7,063 nucleotides of DNA, from contig DCGU01000002.1 of assembly GCA_002315325.1 (NCBI GenBank), positions 1 through 7,063 of the forward strand. The letters are read 5' to 3'. Below, piece after piece: positions 1 to 5,601 of this stretch (within the stretch, counting starts at the first letter, position 1; each line of letters starts with the position of its first letter). This DNA is from Clostridiales bacterium UBA1770 (lineage in GTDB: Bacteria; Bacillota; Clostridia; Oscillospirales; CAG-272). A model generated the notes under the pieces. That model saw only the letters and a program-made list of their open reading frames with translations. It had not been told where the DNA came from and did no database searches. Made by a program: the position numbers and the translations under genes.

Positions 1-103
1 CGTTGGTTACGAAAAGCATTGCTTCCGTCAAAGTCGTTTTACCGGAGCCGCTGTGTCCCAGCAGCGCCACGTTTCTGATTTTGGATGTCTCAAAGGTTGC
101 CAT
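1..103 (-). CDS. Elongation factor G-like GTPase (EF-G2-type paralog), N-terminal fragment
   Basis: Only the first 34 codons are in the window; the gene runs off the left edge. The start is ATG at 103-101, with a perfect AGGAGG (110-115) six bases upstream. The peptide carries a P-loop, GHSGSGKTT, at residues 16-24, preceded by KIRNVALL and followed by LTEAMLF. This matches the G domain start of the EF-G-like paralog found in many Gram-positive bacteria alongside canonical FusA. Canonical EF-G has AHIDAGKTT here, and the replacement of that Asp by Gly is typical of the paralog as I remember it. The product would be a cytosolic, ribosome-associated GTPase. The paralog's precise role is poorly defined, and translocation itself is normally done by FusA. 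The gene has its own promoter and lies beyond the terminator of the tatD operon. Family assignment is fairly secure; paralog identity is inferred from 34 residues, and a TetM-like ribosome-protection relative is not excluded. Confidence 0.78.
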   Translation of the reverse strand, partial: MATFETSKIRNVALLGHSGSGKTTLTEAMLFVTN

Positions 104-109
104 ATTATA

Positions 110-115
110 CCTCCT
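110..115 (-). promoter_or_regulatory. Ribosome binding site of the EF-G-like gene
   Basis: On the minus strand this reads AGGAGG, a full match to the anti-Shine-Dalgarno sequence, six bases before the ATG. It fixes the start codon. A GC-rich stem-loop ends two bases upstream of it (117-134). Confidence 0.85.
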
Positions 116-116
116 G

Positions 117-183
117 CACCCCGTATTCGGGGTGTCGATTTTGATGGTACAGTCCCTGTGCCGAAACGAATCCAACCACAGGG
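117..183 (-). promoter_or_regulatory. Structured 5' leader of the EF-G-like gene (two stem-loops)
   Basis: Within the predicted leader of about 90 nt there are two perfect inverted repeats. The first pairs CCCTGTG (183-177) with CACAGGG (160-154) across a 16-nt loop. The second pairs CACCCCG (134-128) with CGGGGTG (123-117) across a 4-nt loop, and it ends just before the AGGAGG. The second is strong for a 7-bp stem (six G-C or C-G pairs). No U-run follows either stem, so they are not terminators. A role in mRNA stability or translation control is inference. I do not recognise a known riboswitch or T-box. Confidence 0.5.
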
Positions 184-219
184 TATGCATCACTCTTTCA
201 TTATAATCTATGCATACCC
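181..219. repeat. 10-bp perfect inverted repeat straddling the EF-G-like promoter (candidate operator)
   Basis: GGGTATGCAT (181-190) and its exact reverse complement ATGCATACCC (210-219) are separated by 19 bp. One arm lies in the -35/-10 spacer and the other just downstream of the predicted start site, around +4 to +13. Because only one arm is transcribed from this promoter, the repeat cannot act as an RNA hairpin in that mRNA, which favours a DNA-level role such as a repressor site. Each arm contains the self-complementary ATGCAT. The regulator is unknown. Confidence 0.5.
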
Positions 220-228
220 ATTTTTCAA
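200..228 (-). promoter_or_regulatory. Sigma-70/SigA-type promoter for the EF-G-like gene
   Basis: The minus strand reads TTGAAA (228-223), a 17-bp spacer, then a consensus TATAAT (205-200). Transcription would begin near 193, leaving a leader of about 90 nt. An inverted repeat flanks the -10 element. Confidence 0.8.
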
Positions 229-253
229 GGAAAACATGCTGAATGAAATGTAG

Positions 254-305
254 AAAAAGCAGGACTGTTTTTGTGCATATTGCACAAATATAGCAGTCCT
301 GCTTT
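254..305 (-). terminator. Rho-independent terminator of the nagA-metG-tatD operon
   Basis: Six bases after the tatD stop codon, the minus strand has a perfect 12-bp stem, AAAGCAGGACTG (305-294) with CAGTCCTGCTTT (267-256), and the run of five T ends at 254. The 26-nt loop holds a second perfect hairpin, TTGTGCA/TGCACAA, separated by three bases. The T-run is on the minus-strand side, so it serves the leftward operon. Confidence 0.88.
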
Positions 306-310
306 GGCCA

Positions 311-1153
311 TTATTCATTTTTTATCCGAAAGAAACGGCACGCATTATCGGCAGTTACCGCCGCTGCTTCCTCCACGGTGATTCCCTGCGCCTGCGCCAC
401 GGCTGCCGCCGTATAGCACAGATTGCCGGAATGATTCATACTGCCGCGCAAAGGAACGGGCGAGAGATACGGGCAGTCCGTTTCAATCAAAATGCGGTCA
501 CGCGGTACGGCTGCCGCCGCCTCCCGTACCTTATGGGCATTGTTAAACGTAACCGTACCGGAAAAGGAAATATACCATCCCATGCGGCACAGCTCCTGCG
601 CCGTTTCCGCGCTGCCGCTGAAACTGTGCATGACGCCGACAACTCCGGGATATTCCCCAATGATGGCTACGGTATCCCCGTGCGCTTCCCTGTCGTGTAC
701 GATGACCGGGACGTTCACGTCGCGCGCCAGCGCCAATTGGGCACGAAAATACGCCTTTTCTTTTTCTTTATCCAGGGGAATTTCTCCGTTTTCGCCGTAG
801 GTTTCGTAGTGATAATCCAATCCGATCTCGCCCAGTGCGACGATTTTATTGGCTTCTCGCGAAGCAGGCGTCAGCCATGCTGCCAGCACCGCGACGTTTT
901 CCTCCACCGAGCCGGTAAAGTAATGGCAGTCTTCCGGGTGGTACCCGACGGCCGCGTACATATGCGGCCATTTTGCCGCCTGTGCGACTACCTCCGCATT
1001 GGTTGCGGGATTGGTGCCGACGTTGACGATGCCGCACACGTTTTGGGAAAACAAACCGCACAGAAGCGTATCGGCGCCCCCGGGAACTTCATCCCGAAAA
1101 CGCCGATCGTTATAATGTGCGTGCGAATCGAAAAAAGTCATTTTTTCCGTCAT
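311..1153 (-). CDS. tatD: TatD family metal-dependent deoxyribonuclease
   Basis: A 280-aa TIM-barrel amidohydrolase-fold hydrolase of the TatD/YcfH/YabD family, at the family's usual length of about 255-265 aa plus a little. TatD proteins are cytosolic divalent-metal 3'-5' exonucleases acting on single-stranded nucleic acid, linked to DNA repair and turnover. Visible ligands are H11 and H13 in FDSHAHYND, H72 in AVGYHPED, E109 in ALGEIGLDYH, H153 in VIVHDRE, H176 in GVMHSFSG and D226 in IETDCPYLSP. The loop after D226 reads PVPLRGSMNHS, whereas many family members have RGKRNEP, so it diverges at a usually conserved place. The gene follows metG by 18 nt and ends at a terminator. Neither candidate start has a strong ribosome binding site. 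ATG at 1153 is used here; ATG at 1141 (residue 5, MTFFDSHAHY, preceded by a weak ACGGA) fits the family's usual N-terminus equally well. The exact substrate is inferred from the family. Confidence 0.93.
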   Translation of the reverse strand: MTEKMTFFDSHAHYNDRRFRDEVPGGADTLLCGLFSQNVCGIVNVGTNPATNAEVVAQAAKWPHMYAAVGYHPEDCHYFTGSVEENVAVLAAWLTPASREANKIVALGEIGLDYHYETYGENGEIPLDKEKEKAYFRAQLALARDVNVPVIVHDREAHGDTVAIIGEYPGVVGVMHSFSGSAETAQELCRMGWYISFSGTVTFNNAHKVREAAAAVPRDRILIETDCPYLSPVPLRGSMNHSGNLCYTAAAVAQAQGITVEEAAAVTADNACRFFRIKNE

Positions 1154-1171
1154 GCCGTACGCAACCCGATA

Positions 1172-3187
1172 TCAATGTACGCGTTCACCCAAGGGCGTGT
1201 CGTCTGCCAGGAAGACAACGCGGACCGTCTCCTCACCGGAAGCCAAAATCATGCCGCAGGATTCCACACCGCACAGTACGGCGGGTTTGAGGTTTGCGAC
1301 CACGATGAGCTTTTTGCCGATGAGATCCTCGGGCTGATACCATTTGGCAATACCCGATACAACCTGTCTTTGCTCGTAGCCCAAATCGATTTGCAGCTTG
1401 AGCAGTTTCTTGGCCTTGGGTACCGTTTCACAGGCCAATACCTTGGCCGTACGCAGTTCCACTTTACCGAAATCGTCGATGCCGATCTGCGCCACACCCT
1501 CCGGCTTTTCCGGAATCTTGGCAGCGGCAGCCAGGGCAGCCTGTTTGGCGGCCATTTCTGCTTCCAGTTCTGCCAATACCTTGGCTTCGTCCACACGGGC
1601 GAAGAGCACGGCGGAATCGTTGACGGGGGCACCCGGCAGCATGCCGTCAAAGGCATCGTCCGGGATAAAGCGTTCAAACAGCAGGGACGGCCATGCGCCG
1701 TTCTTCTTTTGCCCTTCCAGCATCGTCAGGGCATCGGCGCAGTTCAGTTCGCGCAGGATCTCCTCGGCAGTACCGGGAATCAGCGGGTGCAGCAGCACTG
1801 CTGCCCAGCGGATGACGGACAAAAGACGATACAAAACGGTACCCAGGCGTGCGGCGTTGGCAGGGTCCTTGGCCAGCGTCCAGGGCGTCGTTTGGTCAAT
1901 ATATTTGTTGGCGCGGTCGCACAAATCGAAAATACAAGCGCAGGCATCGGCCACGCGGTACTCGTCCATAGCGGCACGGAAGGCGTCGCGCGCCTTGATG
2001 CAGGCGGCACGCAGTTCCTCGTCCAGCGCATCGGGGGCAGACGGCGCCTGTACGACTTTATCAAAATACTTTTTCTGCATATCCAGCGTACGCTTCACCA
2101 GGTTGCCCAGGTTGTTGACCAGGTCGGTGTTGAAGCGCTTGATAACGGACTCATAGGTAATGGAACCGTCGGAGCCGTAGGGCATTTCCGCCAGAGCATA
2201 GTAACGAACCGCATCGACACCGAAGCGGTCGGCCAATTCATCCGCGTAAATCACGTTGCCGCGGGACTTGGACATCTTATCCTGTCCGAACAGGAACCAG
2301 GGATGACCGAAAATCTTCTTGGGCAGCGGCAGATCCAGGGCCATTAAGAAAATAGGCCAGTAGATGGTATGGAAACGCAGAATATCCTTACCGATGATAT
2401 GCACGTCGGCGGGCCAATAACGGCGGAAAGTTTCGGACTGCTCCGCATAGGACTTGTCCGGGTCGTAACCGAGTGCCGTAATATAGTTGGACAGCGCGTC
2501 GATCCAAACGTAAATCACGTGCTTGGGGTCAAAGGTTTTTACACCCCACTTTACGGACGTACGGGAAACGCACAGGTCCTGCAGACCGCCCTCTACCTTT
2601 AAGAAATTGTTGACCATTTCCTTGCGGCGGGACTCGGGCTGAATAAACTCGGGATTTGCCTCGATATGTTCCAGCAGTTTGTCCGCATATTTGCTCATTT
2701 TAAAGAAATACGCTTCTTCTTTACCGCGCTGCAGGGGTCTGCCGCACTCGGGGCATTTGCCGTCCGTCACCTGCGTTTCGGTGAAGAAGGTCTCATCCGG
2801 CACGCAGTACCAGCCCTCGTAGGCACCTTTATAGATATCGCCTTGGTCATAGAAGCGTTTGAAGATTTTTTCAACGGCCTCACAGTGGTACGGGTCGGTG
2901 GTGCGGATAAAGGTATCGTAGGTGGCGCCCATCTTATCCCAAATACCGCGGATAATGCCGGCGATATTGTCCACGTAGGCCTGGGGGGTCACACCTGTCT
3001 TGGCGGCGAGATCCTCCACCTTCTGTCCGTGTTCATCGGTACCGGTGCAGAAACGCACGTCGTACCCGCAGGCACGGCGGTAGCGGGCGAGTGCATCCGT
3101 CAAAATCACCTCGTACGTGTTGCCGAAATGCGGCTTTTGCGAGGCGTAGGGGATGGCGGTTGTCAAATAAAACTTTTCGGAATTCAT
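1172..3187 (-). CDS. metG: Methionyl-tRNA synthetase with C-terminal tRNA-binding domain
   Basis: A 671-aa class I aminoacyl-tRNA synthetase that charges tRNA-Met in the cytosol. The Rossmann catalytic domain starts at once (FYLTTAIPYAS, residues 6-16) with HFGN at 20-23 as its HIGH motif. The connective/zinc insertion spans about 120-165, with C128, C145 and C148 visible and Asp131 where a fourth Cys is often found. KMSKS is at 304-308. The anticodon-binding helical domain follows (about 350-500), then an Ala/Glu/Lys-rich, coiled-coil-like linker (about 533-558). Last comes an EMAPII/Trbp111-like OB-fold domain (about 565-671, with VELRTAKVLACETVPKAKKL and QVVSGIAKWY), which promotes dimerisation and tRNA binding. 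The start ATG overlaps the stop of the upstream membrane protein gene (ATGA), and GAGGAG lies at 3200-3205, a rather long 12 bases away, so translational coupling is likely. No T-box leader can be present immediately upstream because that DNA is coding. Confidence 0.97.
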   Translation of the reverse strand: MNSEKFYLTTAIPYASQKPHFGNTYEVILTDALARYRRACGYDVRFCTGTDEHGQKVEDLAAKTGVTPQAYVDNIAGIIRGIWDKMGATYDTFIRTTDPYHCEAVEKIFKRFYDQGDIYKGAYEGWYCVPDETFFTETQVTDGKCPECGRPLQRGKEEAYFFKMSKYADKLLEHIEANPEFIQPESRRKEMVNNFLKVEGGLQDLCVSRTSVKWGVKTFDPKHVIYVWIDALSNYITALGYDPDKSYAEQSETFRRYWPADVHIIGKDILRFHTIYWPIFLMALDLPLPKKIFGHPWFLFGQDKMSKSRGNVIYADELADRFGVDAVRYYALAEMPYGSDGSITYESVIKRFNTDLVNNLGNLVKRTLDMQKKYFDKVVQAPSAPDALDEELRAACIKARDAFRAAMDEYRVADACACIFDLCDRANKYIDQTTPWTLAKDPANAARLGTVLYRLLSVIRWAAVLLHPLIPGTAEEILRELNCADALTMLEGQKKNGAWPSLLFERFIPDDAFDGMLPGAPVNDSAVLFARVDEAKVLAELEAEMAAKQAALAAAAKIPEKPEGVAQIGIDDFGKVELRTAKVLACETVPKAKKLLKLQIDLGYEQRQVVSGIAKWYQPEDLIGKKLIVVANLKPAVLCGVESCGMILASGEETVRVVFLADDTPLGERVH

Positions 3188-4041
3188 ATCGTATCTGTAC
3201 TCCTCTCGGATTCATCAATATTCGCAAGTAGACGCCGCGCCGCAATGACGTAGGCCGTCAAAAGCAGCGGAGCAACGCATGCCAGCAGCGTGATGCCCAC
3301 TGTCAAAAGCGACAGGACTGCCATCACGACAAAGAACAGGCGGAAAAAGAAAATCTCAAAATAATAACCGGACGCTGCGGCCCGTGACGTTTTTCGGTAT
3401 TCCCGCAGCGATTTTTCAGGATGCACCGCTGCCAAATACGGTGTGAGGAACGTCCCGCCGGACAGCATCATCGTCATCAGCAGTATGACAGCGAAAATAA
3501 CAAACAGAATCCACTCAACCCAATCGGGCCACGCTTCATCCGTAAACTGCGTCGACACAATGCCGATAATCGGGAGCATAACGGCTGCGGCGGCAGTAAC
3601 ACGCCACAAAAACGACCACATCAGCGCCAAGGCGTGGCCGTACGCCGTTGCGTCGGAAAACGGACGGAACAACAGCGACGCATCCGCACGTCCGTCAACC
3701 ACGGTGACGGCAAACGGGATGATGCCGGTCAGGAGCGGCAGCAGCAAAAAGACCAGGATGCCGAAAAACACCATATTGGAAAGCCACACGAACAAGCCGA
3801 TCCACAGCTCGCCGAGTTCCCGGTACTCCAACAGGTTGATAACAGCGTTTTGCGCATAGATGCCGGCGAGGGCACCGCCCATAATAAAGGCGAAAATGCC
3901 GAGACACGCCCAAATCAGCGACAGCCGTCGGCCGTCCGATTTAAGCAATGCGGCTGCCTCTTTGCGGCAGGATCTGTGTCGGAATACTTTTTGTTCCGCT
4001 TTGTTTTCAAATTCGTCGGATAAACGTTCACAGTCAATCAT
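3184..4041 (-). CDS. Polytopic membrane protein of unknown function
   Basis: I do not recognise this 285-aa protein with confidence. It has a charged cytosolic-looking N-terminus (residues 1-40, with RHRSCRKE and KSDGRR) and about six hydrophobic segments: 41-63, 80-104, 137-163, 174-193, and 230-268, the last long enough for two helices. It ends in a charged tail (NIDESERSTDTI). Between segments 2 and 3 is a loop with RPFSDATAYGHAL, and between 4 and 5 a loop with HPEKSLREYRKTSRAA. There is no signal peptide, enzymatic motif or ATPase signature. The arrangement resembles clostridial DUF975-like integral membrane proteins, but this is only a resemblance. The start overlaps the nagA stop by 8 nt and the stop overlaps the metG start by 4 nt, so it is firmly embedded in the operon. 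Confidence 0.85.
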   Translation of the reverse strand: MIDCERLSDEFENKAEQKVFRHRSCRKEAAALLKSDGRRLSLIWACLGIFAFIMGGALAGIYAQNAVINLLEYRELGELWIGLFVWLSNMVFFGILVFLLLPLLTGIIPFAVTVVDGRADASLLFRPFSDATAYGHALALMWSFLWRVTAAAAVMLPIIGIVSTQFTDEAWPDWVEWILFVIFAVILLMTMMLSGGTFLTPYLAAVHPEKSLREYRKTSRAAASGYYFEIFFFRLFFVVMAVLSLLTVGITLLACVAPLLLTAYVIAARRLLANIDESERSTDTI

Positions 4042-5185
4042 TGCAGTCGTACCATTTTTCCCCCGTAAACACCTGCAGGGGATGCAGGACTGTATCGTTG
4101 GGTTCGGCTATCAGCAAATCGGCCCGTTTCCCGGGTTCGATGCTGCCGACGACGTCGGCAATACCAAGCTCGCGGGCAGGCGCCAGCGTTGCGTGATACA
4201 ATGCCTGTGCCAATGACAGGCCGCAGAACTGCATCAGGTTATTGACGGCGTCCGCCATGGACAGCGTTGAACCGGCCAAATGCCCGTCAAGCGTCATGGC
4301 CTTGCCCCCGTAGAACGTAATGGGGAGACTGCCGACACGGTATTCCCCGTCGGGCATGCCGGCCACTTCCAGCGAGTCGGTCACCAGCACGAAATAATCG
4401 GGGTCCTGCATACGGTACGCCAGCCGAACCATTTCGGGCTGGATATGAATGCCGTCACAAATAAATTCGGTATACACGGGACGGCCGACGGCGGCGCAAA
4501 TCGGCCCGCCTTTACGGTGATGCAGCCCCGGCATAGCGTTGAACGTATGTGTCAAAGCCGTTGCGCCCGCATCGAACGCGGCACTTGCCTGTTCAAACGA
4601 TGCACCCGTGTGTCCCAAAGACAACGTGGCGCCGGCCTGCATCGCACAACGTGTAAACGAGCCGTCGGCATCCAGTTCCAGGGCAGCCGTAACGTGAGGT
4701 TTCTTTCCGAGATGGGGCAGAATCTGCGCCAATTCAGCGGCATCGGGGTTACGCAGGTCGGCAAGGCTGTGGGCGCCGCGGAAATCGGGATTTAAGTATC
4801 TGCCCTCCAAATGGATACCGGCATATTGCGGGATGGCGACGCTGCGGATACGATCCGCTGCGGCAATCCAGTCGGCAAGCGGTGCCGTTGCGAGCGTCGG
4901 ATACAGGCAGGTAACACCGTTTTTGACGTAGGACAGGGCCATTGCGCGCAAGGCGTCCTCATCCGCTGCGGAAAAATCGAAGCCCTTGCGGCCGTGCGTA
5001 TGCGCGTCAACAAGCCCCGGACACAAATAAGCACCGTTCAAATCCCTGACAACGGCATCGCCGGCAGTCAGATTTTCCCCAACGGCGGCAATCGTCTGCC
5101 CGTCGATAAGCACCTCCCTGCGTGCAAAAGCGCGCGCATCGGCGTCATAGACGTATGCATTTCGGAATAACGTACGTTGTGCCAC
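4034..5185 (-). CDS. nagA: N-acetylglucosamine-6-phosphate deacetylase
   Basis: A 383-aa amidohydrolase-superfamily enzyme of typical NagA length. It deacetylates GlcNAc-6-P to glucosamine-6-P in amino-sugar and cell-wall recycling, in the cytosol. Visible motifs: PGLVDAHTHG (metal ligands H62 and H64), GIHLEGRYLNPDFRGAH (E127), SLGHTGA (H192), LTHTFNAMPGLHH (H213), FICDGIHI (D244, H247), LVTDSLEVAG (catalytic D270), GHLAGSTLSM, and the C-terminal GSIEPGKRADLLI. The HLEGR step has Arg where Pro is usual. The open frame extends 45 codons further upstream, but the true start is GTG at 5185-5183. It is preceded by GGGGAGG (5195-5201), the protein then begins at the usual NagA N-terminus, and the extension would read back into a terminator and the neighbouring gene. 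It is the first gene of the operon nagA, membrane protein, metG, tatD. Substrate specificity is inferred from motifs; no nagB is in the window. Confidence 0.9.
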   Translation of the reverse strand: MAQRTLFRNAYVYDADARAFARREVLIDGQTIAAVGENLTAGDAVVRDLNGAYLCPGLVDAHTHGRKGFDFSAADEDALRAMALSYVKNGVTCLYPTLATAPLADWIAAADRIRSVAIPQYAGIHLEGRYLNPDFRGAHSLADLRNPDAAELAQILPHLGKKPHVTAALELDADGSFTRCAMQAGATLSLGHTGASFEQASAAFDAGATALTHTFNAMPGLHHRKGGPICAAVGRPVYTEFICDGIHIQPEMVRLAYRMQDPDYFVLVTDSLEVAGMPDGEYRVGSLPITFYGGKAMTLDGHLAGSTLSMADAVNNLMQFCGLSLAQALYHATLAPARELGIADVVGSIEPGKRADLLIAEPNDTVLHPLQVFTGEKWYDCND

Positions 5186-5194
5186 GGCGAATAC

Positions 5195-5201
5195 CTCCCC
5201 G
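5195..5201 (-). promoter_or_regulatory. Ribosome binding site that sets the GTG start of nagA
   Basis: The minus strand reads GGGGAGG, nine bases before the GTG at 5185-5183. No other in-frame start near the NagA homology has such a site, so it decides between this start and the longer open frame. Confidence 0.8.
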
Positions 5202-5227
5202 AAAAACAAAAATAAAAATGGCTGAAA

Positions 5228-5261
5228 ATAAAAAACAAAAACAGGGCCGCAGATGCGGCCC
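5228..5261 (-). terminator. Strong rho-independent terminator after the 71-aa membrane protein gene
   Basis: On the minus strand GGGCCGC (5261-5255) pairs with GCGGCCC (5250-5244) around a 4-nt loop, followed by a T-rich tract (5243-5228) interrupted only by single G and A bases. It lies 19 bases beyond the stop codon of the 71-aa gene and about 43 bases ahead of the nagA start. Confidence 0.9.
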
Positions 5262-5280
5262 GATGTTTCCCGTCCGCGAA

Positions 5281-5496
5281 TTACAGGAGACGGAAGATCT
5301 TGTGGTTCAGGATCATCCAAATCAAGTCAAGGATATAGATGATATTCCAACCAACGAAGAGACGAATCAAAGCGGCAATGATCTTGCCCTCCTGGAAACG
5401 GGTGATGACACCGCAAAGCCAGGAAGTAACGGGAATGATTGCCAGAATCAGGCTGACAAGCCAATCAAGACCGAAATAATCTTTTTTAGAAGCCAT
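5281..5496 (-). CDS. Small two-helix membrane protein, 71 aa, unknown function
   Basis: A 71-aa protein with two hydrophobic helices (about residues 11-33 and 40-63). They are joined by a short polar turn (RFQEGK), with a basic N-terminus (MASKKDYF) and a basic C-terminal tail (NHKIFRLL). The gene is real: it has GGAGG at 5506-5510 nine bases from the ATG, a well-formed promoter and its own terminator. The second helix (LFVGWNIIYILDLIWMIL) is vaguely like the Pmp3/YqaE family of small hydrophobic stress proteins, but the diagnostic Pmp3 residues are not clear. I recall very similar small proteins annotated as hypothetical in clostridia. It is monocistronic unless the terminator is read through. 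The function is unknown. Confidence 0.85.
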   Translation of the reverse strand: MASKKDYFGLDWLVSLILAIIPVTSWLCGVITRFQEGKIIAALIRLFVGWNIIYILDLIWMILNHKIFRLL

Positions 5497-5532
5497 GATT
5501 TTTATCCTCCGTATGTATTAAGATGATATAAA

Positions 5533-5561
5533 AGTATAACACAATTTGCGCGCAACTGCAA
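5533..5561 (-). promoter_or_regulatory. Promoter of the 71-aa membrane protein gene, with palindromic spacer
   Basis: On the minus strand TTGCAG (5561-5556), a 17-bp spacer and TATACT (5538-5533) form a good sigma-70/SigA-type promoter, giving a start near 5526 and a leader of about 30 nt. The spacer contains the perfect 10-bp palindrome TTGCGCGCAA (5546-5555), a possible operator. Confidence 0.7.
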
Positions 5562-5575
5562 GTGGTTTCGCACAG

Positions 5576-5594
5576 AAAATGGGCAGAACCGCCC
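5576..5594 (-). terminator. Possible weak terminator of the metallophosphoesterase gene
   Basis: Seven bases after the stop codon, the minus strand has GGGCGG-TT-CTGCCC (5594-5581). This is a stem of about five pairs including one G-U, followed by A and four T. It is short, and the T-run is poor, so termination may be inefficient and transcripts may continue into the 71-aa gene. Confidence 0.4.
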
Positions 5595-5601
5595 GACTGC
5601 C

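Noticed and set aside
3..253. Short plus-strand open frames at the left edge
   Set aside because: They run antisense to the EF-G-like start and through its promoter and leader, without ribosome binding sites or familiar products.
431..2347. A 638-codon open frame on the plus strand, antisense to tatD and most of metG
   Set aside because: It lies wholly opposite two conserved genes with intact motifs, crosses the boundary between them, has no ribosome binding site before its ATG, and encodes an unfamiliar Gln/His/Arg-rich sequence. It is best explained by lack of stop codons opposite GC-rich codons.
2666..3253. A 195-codon plus-strand open frame opposite the start of metG
   Set aside because: It is antisense to the strongly conserved catalytic domain of MetRS, with no ribosome binding site or recognisable product.
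3421..4023. A 200-codon plus-strand open frame opposite the membrane protein gene
   Set aside because: Its Gln/Arg/His-rich translation is the usual mirror of hydrophobic codons on the other strand, and no start signal is evident.
5186..5320. A 45-codon N-terminal extension of nagA starting at 5320
   Set aside because: It would overlap the end of the 71-aa gene and translate through the terminator stem and its poly-T tract. The GGGGAGG site and family alignment point to GTG at 5185.
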